A program made the position numbers and the translations under genes. From Legionellaceae bacterium (lineage in GTDB: Bacteria; Pseudomonadota; Gammaproteobacteria; Legionellales; Legionellaceae), in contig JARGOS010000001.1 of the NCBI GenBank assembly GCA_029212505.1, forward strand, positions 471,930 to 535,929: a DNA stretch of 64,000 nucleotides, written 5' to 3'. Shown piece after piece: positions 46,727-58,900 of this stretch (positions are counted from its first letter, which is position 1; each line of letters starts with the position of its first letter). The notes beneath the pieces are model-generated. The model worked only from the letters and a program-made list of their open reading frames with translations. It ran no database searches and was not told the DNA's origin.

Positions 46727-47815
46727 TTAATAATTCCTGCTTAATAAGGTACGACCATGGGTCCTAATGTCTTCTATTGTGTTGCATCCACATAAAATCA
46801 TGGTTTCTTTCAGTTCATCTTGATAAATTTCAAAAAGACGTTTAACACCTTCAACGCCATGAGCAGCTAAAGCCCAAAGTATAGGTCGACCCATCATAAT
46901 GCAATCAGCGCCCAGTGCGAGAGCCTTAAAAACATCAGAGCCACGCCTGAATCCACCGTCAATTAAAATAGGCATTTTACGCTGGATAGTGTCGGCAATA
47001 TCAGGAAGTACATCAATGGTTGCGGGCATGGTATCTAATTGCCTCCCCCCATGATTTGAGATGATAATACCGGACGCCCCATGTTTTAAAGCAAGCATTG
47101 CATCATCTGCACGCATAATACCTTTAATAATAATAGGAAGCGTTGTAAGTGATTTAATCCAGCCTATATCATCCCATGTCAGAGTTGCGTCAAAAAGAGC
47201 GTCTGCGTGATTTTTAATACTTGAACCCTGGGCTTGGTTGGCGTGGGTGTTGAAATAATTATCGGGAAGGTTTTGTGCAGAAACGCCTTCAGGCAATTTA
47301 AATTGATGCCGAATGTCTTGTTCACGTTTTCCCATGATGGGTACATCGACGGTTAAAACCAAGGCATTAAAGCCTGATTTTTCTGCACGCTGAATTAAAT
47401 TTTGTGTGAGGCTTCTGTCTTTATGAATATATAATTGAAACCATAGCGGTGTGTTTGCTCTTGCGGCAATCTCTTCTAAAGAAACCGAGCTCATGGTACT
47501 TAAGGTCATGCCAAGTTTGAGTTCATTGAGTGCGGAGATGGTTGCTTTTTCACCTGATGGGTGGGCAAGGCAGTGCAAAGCTGTAGGTGCTGTAAATAAA
47601 GGGTATGGCAAGGCGTGGTTTAGGAGTGAAATATCAGTTTGTGTTTGCGTGCTGCCCCGAAGAACTCTGGGTGTGATGTAAATTTTTTTGAAGGCATCTT
47701 TATTGTTAGATAACGTTTCTTCATCATATGCGCCGGAAGCTATGTAATCATAGATGGAAGAAGGTAATATACGTTTTGCTTCATGCTCAAAATCGTGAGT
47801 ATTAGTAAAATTCAT
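46727..47815 (-). CDS. hmo: FMN-dependent 4-hydroxymandelate oxidase (Hmo)
   Basis: 362 residues, alpha-hydroxy-acid oxidase family. FMN and catalytic positions: K231 in IIIKGIMRADDA, H255 and R258 in ISNHGGRQLDTMPATID, and ILIDGGFRRGSDVFKALALGAD. Hmo oxidises 4-hydroxymandelate to 4-hydroxybenzoylformate. First gene of the transcript, with hmaS 4 bp downstream; the divergent outer-membrane protein gene is 115 bp away. Lactate or glycolate oxidation would be the default call without hmaS. Confidence 0.8.
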   Translation of the reverse strand: MNFTNTHDFEHEAKRILPSSIYDYIASGAYDEETLSNNKDAFKKIYITPRVLRGSTQTQTDISLLNHALPYPLFTAPTALHCLAHPSGEKATISALNELKLGMTLSTMSSVSLEEIAARANTPLWFQLYIHKDRSLTQNLIQRAEKSGFNALVLTVDVPIMGKREQDIRHQFKLPEGVSAQNLPDNYFNTHANQAQGSSIKNHADALFDATLTWDDIGWIKSLTTLPIIIKGIMRADDAMLALKHGASGIIISNHGGRQLDTMPATIDVLPDIADTIQRKMPILIDGGFRRGSDVFKALALGADCIMMGRPILWALAAHGVEGVKRLFEIYQDELKETMILCGCNTIEDIRTHGRTLLSRNY

Positions 47816-47930
47816 ATGCAGCCTATACAGTAGTAGAATAGCTCTTGCAAAAATAGAAACTATATGGCATTTTCTTAGTGCGTCTCCACACTTTTATGTA
47901 TTTTGCATTATTAAATTAAGGATAATTTAA

Positions 47931-48653
47931 TTGAATATACTCAGAAATACCAGAGCAGTTATATCAACCGTAGCCTTTCTTTCTTTGTCGATTGCCCATG
48001 CAGGCGATATGGGGAGCAAGCCAGCCCCCGTATCTATGCCCTATATTGGTGGTGAAGTTTCTTATAATTGGATGCAACGAGATAACCCCAATATTAATGG
48101 TTTTTCTCCTCGTTCATCGATACAGCATTGGGGCGGCCGTGTTTCTGCCGGGATGCTTAAATTTTACAATGAAAAACTACGTTTTACAGGAGAGATAGGC
48201 GGCGGATTTTACGGTAACGAATCGACCAAGATACCCCAACTTTCTGTGAAAGAAAAACAATCGGTGGATGGATATGATGTTTTAGTGGGAGCATTATATA
48301 AGCTTGAAAAAGTTGATGTGTTTGGACAAGTTGGCTTTATGGTTCAGAATTTGCGAATGAGTTTAAATCAAGCGAATTTAAGCGAGGTAAGTCAAGGCAC
48401 GTTTCTTACGGGTACTTCTTACCAGCGTGATAATAAAGCGGCCGTGCTTCCAGAGCTTCGAGTCGGCGGCATTTATAATCTACGAGAAGATCTCGGTATA
48501 ACATTAACGTACATGCATGCCTTTGGCTCAACATTGTCTAATACGTTCAGTATGGTCGCCGCTCCAGGAAATATTCATGCAACACAAGTTGCGAAGATGC
48601 AGAACCCATCCCTTGATTCTATTCTTTTAGGCCTTAGATACTACATTGTATAA
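47931..48653 (+). CDS. outer-membrane beta-barrel protein
   Basis: 240 residues, TTG start at 47931 with AAGGA 8 bases upstream. A signal peptide (AVISTVAFLSLSIAHA) is followed by a repeated aromatic/glycine beta-strand pattern (PYIGGEVSYNWM, FTGEIGGGFYG, GLRYYIV at the end), typical of an eight- or ten-strand barrel of the opacity/OmpA-like class. It lies between the Hpg/Dap genes and the NRPS. A terminator follows. Cell-surface function is unknown; a link to product export is only positional. Confidence 0.7.
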   Translation: MNILRNTRAVISTVAFLSLSIAHAGDMGSKPAPVSMPYIGGEVSYNWMQRDNPNINGFSPRSSIQHWGGRVSAGMLKFYNEKLRFTGEIGGGFYGNESTKIPQLSVKEKQSVDGYDVLVGALYKLEKVDVFGQVGFMVQNLRMSLNQANLSEVSQGTFLTGTSYQRDNKAAVLPELRVGGIYNLREDLGITLTYMHAFGSTLSNTFSMVAAPGNIHATQVAKMQNPSLDSILLGLRYYIV

Positions 48654-48665
48654 AATTTAATATTG

Positions 48666-48703
48666 AACAGCTTTGTTTTATGCGTTTTAACAAGGCTGTT
48701 TTT
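48666..48703 (+). terminator. intrinsic terminator after the outer-membrane protein gene
   Basis: AACAGCTTTGTT (48666-48677) pairs with AACAAGGCTGTT (48689-48700; one G-T wobble), loop of 11, followed by TTTTT. This separates the barrel gene from the NRPS transcript. Confidence 0.75.
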
Positions 48704-48800
48704 GACTTTGCATTGTTAAGCTTCCCCGTAAGCTAAAACGTATTAAAGGTTTTACTGTAATCTATCGTGTTGTTACATGAAGTAGTACCACAGTTTTGAG

Positions 48801-48824
48801 TGTTATGATTTAATCGCGCAGGGA
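48801..48824 (+). promoter_or_regulatory. extended -10 promoter and ribosome binding site for the NRPS gene
   Basis: TGTTATGAT (48801-48809) is an extended -10 element with no good -35; AGGGA (48820-48824) lies 7 bases before the ATG at 48832. The transcription start would be only a few bases before the ribosome binding site. The ribosome binding site is convincing, the promoter less so. Confidence 0.4.
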
Positions 48825-48831
48825 TGATGTT

Positions 48832-49956
48832 ATGAAAGTTTTACGTGTGTTGCTTGTTTCCCCAAGCGATAGATTGAATGTGATGTTGGTTAAGTACTTA
48901 ATTGATGCCGGGCATTGTGTCGATCTTATTGAAAATGAAGATGCACCCCAGTGGTTGGACCTATTTAATTTTAATCTTCAAATTATTCCAAAAGCGACAC
49001 TTGATACTGCTCTATATGATGTTTTAATTGACATGGATGATGTGCTTGGGGCTATCAAGATTCCTCGTTTATGCTTTGAACTGACCCAAACTAAATGCTC
49101 GTATTTTCTTCGTGTGGTTTTATTCGATACGGTTTGCCTTGAGTTATCATCCGGTGATGTATCAGATGTATCAGATGTATTAGATAAATTGTTTGAGGAA
49201 ATCACAGAATTATTTATTGATGCGGTGGTGATGTTGATTCGCGGGGATGCGCCCGTTATCGAACATCAAGCAAACCAAGCTATATCCAACACGCTGTTTT
49301 TAAAGTATGTACATTATGATAGGGGGCTGCAAGCGCTTCACGGTGTTTATCAATCCTTCGAGCAGCACGACCTCATATTTAAGTTGCCTGTTTGCTTAGA
49401 TGCAGATGATGTTTATCAAGAATGCAAGCTCGATGGGTTTGTGTGGAGCCATGACCGTTTAGAGTTATTTGTTCTTTATCTTTTGATGCTATACAACGCT
49501 CGAGAAGGTGCTTTGTATGCGTTTGATGTTGAGGTGAATCAAAAAAGCATCACAAAATATATCGAGGTAAAGCCCGAGCATACGTATAAAAAAATAATAA
49601 CCGAACTGAACCATCAAGCTTATGCGTTAATCCATCATTCACTTTATTCGTGCGCTGCGAGCAATCACAAAAAGACCTCGATATTATTAAGTTTTGGGTG
49701 TGCCTATCAGTATCAAGATGCTTATCTTCTTCAGTTGGGCGTTGATGTTGAGCAAGAATATTTTTATATACGTTATCCTAAAGCATGGACTTTTTTTTCA
49801 AATATTAACCGGTTGCTACCGGAATTTTGCAAAAAACTGGGTGCTTTTTCAAAACAAAATCAGCCTATATATCACCTCCTTTGTCAGGATAAATCTTTTT
49901 ATCAAAAGCAGCTTTATGATTGGAATGCAACAGATAAGGCTTACTCGAACCATAAA
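48832..49956 (+). other. NRPS N-terminal region, unusual (formyltransferase-like start? degenerate C-like end)
   Basis: Residues 1-375 before the first A domain. The start (VLRVLLVSPSDRLNVMLVKYL, IDAGHCVDLIEN) has the look of a small Rossmann-like or formyltransferase-N-like fold. The later part (ELFVLYLLMLYNA, then YPKAWTFFSNINRLLPEFCKKL) resembles the C-terminal half of a condensation domain, but the HHxxxDG motif is absent. It may be a decayed starter C domain or a docking or initiation domain. Function not assigned. Confidence 0.4.
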
Positions 49957-52900
49957 ACCATCCATGAGCTTTTCGACGAACAAGCAGCGAGTACACCGAA
50001 TGCTATTGCCGTGGTTTATGAAGACACCCAGATCACCTATCAAGAACTTAACCAAGCCTCCAATCAGCTAGCTCATCTGATACGCAAGCAATATCAAGCA
50101 CTCAAACCTGATACGTTGATAGCCCTGTGTGTTGAGCGTTCATTGGAGATGATCATAGGGATTTTAGGGGTGCTTAAAGCGGGTGGTGCGTATGTGCCGA
50201 TAGACCCAAGCTACCCGTTAGCTCGCATACAATTTATGCTGGAAGATACCCAAAGCGAACTGCTTTTAACGCAAACCAAATTTTTAAGCTTACTCAATGA
50301 CATGCCGTGTCAGTTGCTTGTCTTAGATCAAAAGCCTTATCAATCAGAAGGCATTTCGGCACTTGAACCCATCAGTGGCCCAAAAAATTTAGCGTATGTG
50401 ATTTATACTTCAGGAACGACAGGACAGCCTAAAGGGGTGATGGTTGAACATCATAACTTACTGAATTTGGTTTTTAGTCAAGCAAGTTACATTCAAGCAA
50501 CTGAAGTAGGCGTAATATTGCAATATGCTTCCTATGTGTTTGATGTCTCTATTTCAGAGATATTTAGTGCTTTAAGTGTGGGGGGGGTATTATGTATTCT
50601 TCCCGATATATATCGACACAATACTGATAAGTTGCTTGCTTATTTAGACTCACAGAGCGTAACGGTAGTACGTACTACGCCTGCTTTATTAAAGAAAATT
50701 AAAGTTCAGGCGTTGCCTAAACTACGTGTATTAATTGTTGGTGGAGAAAGGTGTGATACGTCTACGTTGGAAATATGGAGTAAAGGACGAGCCCTGTATA
50801 ATGAATATGGACCAACTGAATGCACCGTTGCGAGTACGACGTTTAAGTATAGCTCGGGAAGTTTAAATACAATCATTGGTAAACCATTAAATAATACCCG
50901 AATGTATGTGTTGGATGCTCACTTAACCCCTGTTCCCATTGGTGTTACAGGCGAGCTTTACATTGGCGGCGCAGGAGTTGCCCGAGGCTACTTAAACCAG
51001 CCCAAACTGACCCAAGCACGCTTTATTCCCAATCCTTTCGGTGAAGGCAGGCTCTATAAAACGGGCGATCTCGCGCGTTACTTACCTGACGGTAATTTAG
51101 AGTATATAGGCCGTAATGACTTTCAGGTGAAAATCAGAGGCTTTAGAATTGAACTAGGCGAAGTTGAAGCAGCGCTCTTAACCTATCCTGAAATACAACA
51201 AAGCACCGTGCTGGCCAAAACCAAAAACGATAGCCAGTATTTAGTTGCTTACTATGTTTCGGCTGCGTTTATTAATCATGATGTTCTCGAAACACATCTA
51301 GCTAACCAACTTCCTGAACATATGATACCCCGTGCTTATATCCATCTTGATGCACTTCCGCTGACCATCAATGGTAAGTTAGATCGTAGAGCATTGCCCG
51401 AGCCTGATTTTAATCCAAGCGAACATGCATACGTTGCACCTCGCAATGAGCTTGAAGTGAAGCTTTGTTCGATATGGGGCTCTGTGTTAAAACTTGAGCG
51501 TGTGGGCATATGCGATGATTTCTTTAGACTGGGTGGCAACAGTATTGTAGGAATGCAGCTGGTTAGCCAGATAAATTTTATACTTGATTGTCGTATTGAT
51601 GTATCTGTTATTTTTAAGCATAGAACAATACAGGCTATCGTTTCTTATATACAATTAGAAATAGACCATATTCATGGATTTGTATTTAATCCTTATGTGA
51701 TTCAATCAAGCGATACGGCGAGGTTGTATGAACCGTTTGAATTGAATAATACACAGCAAGCTTATTACCTGGGTCGATTAAACGTGTTTGACTTGGGGAA
51801 TGTTTCAACCCATGTATATTATGAATTTTCATTTAAATATTTAGATACGGCAAGGCTTGAGCTCGCGTTTAACATCTTAATTCAACGGCATCCAGAGTTA
51901 CGAACGGTTTTTGCTCATGGTCAACAGCAATATTTAGAAAAATCACCTTACTACGTTATTGCTCAGGAGAGCTTGAGTGAAACTGAATTTTTAGCGGTAC
52001 GTGCACGTCTTGCTCATAAAATATATCAACCCGATGTTTTTCCTTTATTTGATCTATGCGTTAGCCATGGTTGTTTTCTAGAGCAAGAAGACGTGTATAT
52101 TTTGCATCTTAGTTTTGATGCTTTGCTTATGGATATTAATAGTTGGCGGATATTTGAAGACGAGTTAACGCAACTGTATGAAAATCCAAATGTTGCATTA
52201 CCTCCATTGAATATTACTTTTCGTGATTATATGCAGCAAGTCAGTTGTATTCGAGCGAGTGATTTGTTTGAGGTCGATAAGCATTATTGGCTCGACAAGT
52301 TAAAAGATTATAATTTTAATATGAATTTGCCTTTGCGCTGTTCGGTTGCATCGATTGATAAACCCCATTTTGCACGTGTTACAAAAACAATCAAGAAAAA
52401 TATATGGGAAAAAATACAACAAAAGGCATTAAATCATCATCTTAGTACAACGGCTGTGATTATGGTTGTTTTTGGAAAAGTATTAAGTCATTGGAGTAAT
52501 CAAGATTGTGTATGTATTAATTTAACTTTATTTAATCGTTTACCCCTGCATTCGCACGTGAATCATCTTTTGGGTGATTTCACGATATTGGAATTATTTA
52601 ATTATAAGCATCAACCATCACGGCATATTATTCATGAGATAAGCGAAAATCATGAGCATCTCTGGTCTGATATTGCCCATCATTTGTTTGATGGTATTGA
52701 TGTTCAGCGTTTGGTTCGTGAAGAGCTGGGTTTGACAAGTAATCAATTGCTAGCGCCGGTTGTACTAACCAGTGCCTTAGGTATGGAGATGAGGCATAAC
52801 ACGGATGATTTTTTAGATGCATCTTATCTTGGGAGCCGGTATTCGATTACGCAAACATCTCAAGCATGGTTGGATAACAAAGCGTATGAAACGCCCGATG

Positions 52901-55900
52901 GTTTTGTGGCTGAATGGGAATACGTTGAGCAGTTGTTTGATCCAGAGATCATGCGTCAAATGCATGAGGCGTATTGCTTATTAATAGAGTATTTGGCTGA
53001 AGCCGATTGGGATGAGGATCTTTTTCCCCCCATAAGTTTAGCCTCACAAGATTTAGCGGTTATTCAAGCGGCCAATGATGATGTGATGTCTGTGAGTGAG
53101 CATACGCTGTTTAGTTATTACGAAGCAAACATGGTAGCACAAGGTGTACTAGAACATACCGCAATCATTGATCATCATGCGGTTGATGCGAGTGATTACA
53201 CATACAAAAGGCTTTTAGATGACACGCACATGGTTGCTCAATATTTGGTTTGTTTTTTATCTAAGCAAGCCGGTCATCCAGAGCTTGTTGCTGTGTTATG
53301 TGAAAAAAGTTATCACCAAGTGTTGGCATTGCTTGGTATTATGAAAAGTGGCAGTGGGTATTTACCCCTGAGTTTAGATTGGCCGATTGAACGATTGGAC
53401 GAAGCCTTATCTTCCGTGGATGTTGATGTGATTTTGATGTCTGCATTGCAGGCAAAACAGTTCGAAACGTGCCCTTGGTTTTTAGCAAAGTACCGTTGCT
53501 TGGTGATCGAGGATTTAGTTGCCCAGCTAAAGTTTGATGATGCATTAAACTATGCACTTCAAGATATTTTATTACCTTGCGTTCAACCAGACGCAATTGC
53601 TTATGTTATTTTTACATCAGGCTCGACCGGTACACCTAAAGGCGTGACAATATCGCATCGCAATGCTTTAAACACCTTACGTTCGGTGAATCAGAAATAC
53701 CATGTGAACGCTGAAGATAAGATCTTAGCTTTATCTGAACTAAGTTTTGATTTATCGGTTTATGATATTTTTGGCATGCTCGCCGTGGGTGGTTGTCTTA
53801 TTTTTCCTGATCAAGCACGAACAAAAGAGCCGGCTTATTGGCTTGAATTAATTCAATTATACAAGATTACATTATGGAATTCTGTTCCTCAGCTCGCTCA
53901 ATTATTAGTTGACGAAAGTTTAAGGCAGGCGACGCCCACTTCGCTCAGGTTGTTTTTATTGAGTGGTGATTATGTTCCATCCGTATTGGCTCGCACGATT
54001 CACCAAAGGCAACCCAAGGCTGTTGTGGTGAGTTTAGGTGGTGCAACTGAGGGTAGCATTTGGTCGATCTGGCATGAGATAAAAAAGTTTGATGCTGTGA
54101 ATATTCCTTATGGAACGGCAATGCCGAATCAACAGATGTATATTTTAAGCCATCAATTGACACATTGCCCTGTCGGCGTCGTAGGTGAAATTCATATCGG
54201 CGGATGCGGGGTTGCGTTAAATTATTATCATGACGTACAAAAAACACAGGCACGTTTTATTGAGCACGAAAGCTTGGGGCGCTTATATAAAACAGGTGAT
54301 TTAGGACGATGGCATGCGGAAGGTTATATTGAATTTGTTGGTCGGGTTGATAATCAGGTCAAACTTCATGGTTACCGTGTTGAGCTTGATGAGATCACAT
54401 CAAAAATTAAAGCGTTACCCGAAATAAAAAATGCACTAACCGTGATGTTTACACAAGACGGTCAGAAATATCCTATTAGTTACATCTTGCTTTTAAAGCC
54501 CATGCTTGATTTAAAGTTCTACTTAGATACGCAGTTAAGTAAAACTTTACCAGAATATATGTTGCCTTATGCATACATCGTTTTAGATACTCTGCCTTTG
54601 ACCATCAATGGTAAAGTTAATTTGAAAGCATTGCCTTCTCCGCCGATGAAAGCATTATCTCAAGATTATGTTGCCCCAAGGGATAAAGTTGAAACACAGC
54701 TTTGTCAGCTTTTTTCTAATATTTTAAATATAAAACGTGTTGGTATTCGAGATGACTTTTTCAGGTTAGGCGGAAATTCATTATTAGCCATGCAGCTGAT
54801 GGGGTTACTAACGCAACACTTTAAAACCAAGATAACCTTGAAACGTATATATCAATGCAAAACAGTTTTGGCCTTATCCCAGCATGTGACAAGGGATAAG
54901 GTATTAAAAACATCTAGCCCGCATAGTATTTACAAAAAAATAGATCTTCAAACGGGGAGTCATACATTATCAGCCATCCAAAAAGGTATTTATTTACACA
55001 ATAAATTAACACCTAAATTACCGACATATAATGTTCCCATTTGGGTGCGATTATTTGATGCGAATCTGGATCGTTTAGAACAAGCACTCAAAGCGACGTT
55101 AAAAAGGTATGCCATTTTGCGTATGGTTGTTGTTCCAGATTTTGGCTATCGCATGATTCCCTTGGAAGATGTAAGCATCGTGCATACGCTTTTGGATGAG
55201 GTAGATTTAGATGAATATGTGAGGCAACAATCCAATATTGCTTTTGTATTAGATGAACGCTTGTTGATTCAGCTTGAAATAATCAGTTTTGCTGATTCCT
55301 CAGATTTGATTTTAAATTTAACAGCTCATCATATGTTGATTGATGGTTATTCTGTGAATTTAATTTTATCAGAGATTATGGACATTTATGCTTCGATTAA
55401 ATCGTGTGTAACAACCGTCATTTCTGAAGATACAATGTATTTTGATTACGCTGCATTTCAAGCACATGAGCTTGCATCACCTCAATATCAACATGCCATA
55501 CAATCGTTGATCACGAAGCTATCCAATGCCTCACCGATTGGTTTAAAAAAAATTAATCATGATGCAGGTGATGATGCTGCCGAACACTTTGATGTCAGAT
55601 TAAATCAAAACGTGTTGGGTGCTTTGGAGTATCTAAGTGTTACACATGATGTGAGTTTATTTTCTATTTTAGCTTCGTGTTTATATCATGTATTGAGTGT
55701 TTTTAATCAAAGTGAAGGTCAATTTCCATTAGGCTTAACGGTTTCAACGAGGCCGTATGGACTAGATAACGTCGTAGGTCCCTTTATTAATACCTTGCCA
55801 CTGCTTTTTGATTATCAAGCAAGCGATTCTTTTTTATCTAACTTTAAGCGATCACATGAACAGGTATTGCATCTCAATGAATATCATCATATGAATTTAA

Positions 55901-58900
55901 GCCTTTTAGCACCGCATTTAGATAGGGGTGCTTCAGGTATAGCTGATTTGATGCATGTCATGTTTACCATGCATAATTTTCGAGAAAAAAATCTGGCTCA
56001 TCCTGCATGGCTCAAACATCAAAAAATACATGTGAAAGATGCATATGAAAAATTTGGTTTGTCCGTTATTGGTCAGCCTGAATCAGATGGTATGGTCTTT
56101 GGTGTGAGTTTTGTACGTGATTGTTATGATCTTTCGTATATAAAACACATAGCGGATAGTTTTATTAGGTTATTAATCCATATTTCAAAAGAAGATTTCA
56201 ATCTTCATGCACCTATGGGTCACACAAGCCTTCTTACCTTGCCTGAATACCAACAAATTATTTATGACTGGAATGCAACCGATAAGGCTTATGCTAAAAA
56301 CAAAACCATTCATCAGATTTTCGAAGAACAAGCAACTAGAACGCCGCATGCTATTGCGGTGGTTTATGAAGACACCCAGCTAACCTATCAAGAACTTGAT
56401 GAAGCGTCTAATCAGCTAGCCCATCTGATACGAAAGCAGTATCAAGCACTCAAGCCTGATACGTTGATAGCGCTGTGTGTTGAGCGTTCATTGGATATGG
56501 TCATTGGAATTTTAGGGGTGCTTAAAGCGGGTGGTGCTTATGTGCCGATTGACCCAAGCTATCCGATAGCTCGCATAAAATTTATGCTGCAAGATACCCA
56601 AAGCGAACTTCTTTTAACGCAAACCAAGTTTTTAAATTTACTAAGCGATATGGCGTGCGAGCTACTCGCTTTAGACTCAAAGCCTTATTTAGCAGAAAGT
56701 ATTTCGGCACTTCAACCTATCAGCGGTCCAAAAGATTTGGTGTATGTGATGTATACCTCAGGCACCACAGGGCAGCCGAAAGGGGTGATGCTCCAACATT
56801 CAGGCCTTGTTAATCGGATTGAATGGATGCAAGAAGAATATCAACTTACACCAGAAGATATTATTTTGCATAAAACGCCTTATGTGTTTGATATTTCTGT
56901 TTGGGAGATGTTCTGGGCAAGCTTATCTGGTGCAAAAGTGGTGTTTGCTCGTCACGATGGGCAAAAGGATTATGTTTATTTAGCCCAGTTGATGGCTGGT
57001 AATCGGGTGAGTGTGGCTCATTTTGTTCCGAGTGCGCTTATGGAATTTAAGCAGCATGTAGACCAACGCGTGTCATTAAATTTACGATATTTATTTTGCA
57101 GTGGCGAAGCGTTATTACCCCAACATCTTCTAGGGCTAGATAGTTTAAGTGCTGTTCAAACCGAGGTTCATAATCTCTACGGTCCAACTGAAGCGTCCAT
57201 TGAGGTCACACACTTCTTCTGTAAGCCAGGTTTAGAGAAGGTTTGTATAGGTCGACCGATTCAGAATACTCAGATCTATGTCTTAGATACGCATTTAACT
57301 CCTGTTCCCACCGGTGTGATAGGCGAGCTGTATATTGGCGGCGCAGGCCTTGCCCGAGGTTACTTAAACCAACCTGAACTGACTCAAGCACGTTTTATTT
57401 CAAATCCTTTCGGTGAGGGCAGACTCTATAAAACGGGCGATCTCGCGCGTTACTTACCTGACGGTAATTTAGAGTATATAGGCCGTAATGACTTTCAGGT
57501 GAAAATCAGAGGCTTTAGAATTGAACTAGGCGAAGTTGAAGCAGCGCTCTTAACCTATCCTGAAATACAACAAAGCACCGTGCTGGCCAAAACCAAAAAC
57601 GATAGCCAGTATTTAGTTGCTTACTATGTTTCTGATGCGTTTATTAATCAGGATATTCTCGAAACACATCTAGCCAACCAACTTCCTGAACATATGATAC
57701 CCCGTGCTTATATCCATCTTGATGCACTGCCGCTGACCATCAACGGCAAATTAGACCGCGCCGCCTTACCCGAGCCTGATTTTAATCCAGATGCACAGAC
57801 CTACGTTGCACCTCGTAATGAGCTTGAAGTTAAGCTTTGTTCGATATGGGTCTCGCTGTTAAAACTTGAGCGCGTCGGTATACGGGATGATTTTTTTAAA
57901 TTGGGCGGTCATTCCATTTTAGCAATTCAGTTAGCACATCGCATGTCTGAGGTATTGAATGAAGCCATTCATGTTGCAGATATTTTTAAATACAAAACGA
58001 TAGCAGGGCTCTTAATTCACCTTAACTCAAATGACATTCAAATTAAGATAGAGCCCACATCTGACATAGTCTCTCCCTTGTCTTTTGCACAAGAGCGGCT
58101 ATGGTTCATTGAGCGGTATGAGCAGGGGACAGATGCGTATCATATTCCGTTTGGTTTTGAGCTTGATTCAAGCATGGATGTACCTAGGCTCACCAACGCG
58201 CTACAAGTCTTGGTTGAGCGCCATGAAATTCTTCGGACGGTGTTTATCCAAGATGAAGCGGGCGTTGATTATCAATCGATTCTGGATGCTCCGCTTACTA
58301 TTTCGATACAAAATATTACGTCATCGGATGTATCCGATGCATTGCATGAGGCCAGTCATGCTTTATTTGATTTAGAAAAATCTTATCCAATCAAAGCTTG
58401 GCTTTATGAAGTTACGGATATGGATAAACACATCTTATTTTTAAGTGTTCATCACGTAGCGTTTGATGGTTGGTCGATGGGTGTATTTTCTCGAGATCTC
58501 CAAGCCTTATATGAAGGCGTAGCACTCGAACCTTTAGCGATTCAATACAAAGATTTTGCTTTGTGGCAGCGGGCGTATTTGAGCGACGCGTTTTTAGAAA
58601 AGCAACTCACCTATTGGCAGTCACGTCTGTTAGGTCACGAGCCCTTAAATCTTCCAACAGATTACCCAAGGCCTAAAGCGGTTGATTACACCGGCGCGAG
58701 CCATAGGTTTGAATTATCCGAAGAGCTATCGCAAGCACTGCAAGTCTTAGCTAAGCAAGAAGGCGTGACACTTTACACGCTCTTGCTGATGGGGTTTTAT
58801 TTATTATTATCGCGTTACACAGGCCAAACGGATATTTTAGTTGGAACCGTGACCTCGAACCGTCATTATCCCGGTGTTGAAAACTTGCTCGGATTTTTTG

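Noticed and set aside
42471..47815. A staphyloferrin B-type siderophore cluster
   Set aside because: sbnAB are present, but no NIS synthetase genes (SbnC/E/F type) are seen; the NRPS and Hpg genes fit better.
47816..47930. TTGCAA-17-TATAGG as promoter of hmo on the minus strand
   Set aside because: The -10 would be only a few bases from the start codon, leaving no room for a leader; too weak to list.
58085..58375. Separate small ORF within the NRPS region (and the similar one at 61187-61492)
   Set aside because: It lies in another frame of the C domain; the similarity between the two is explained by module duplication.
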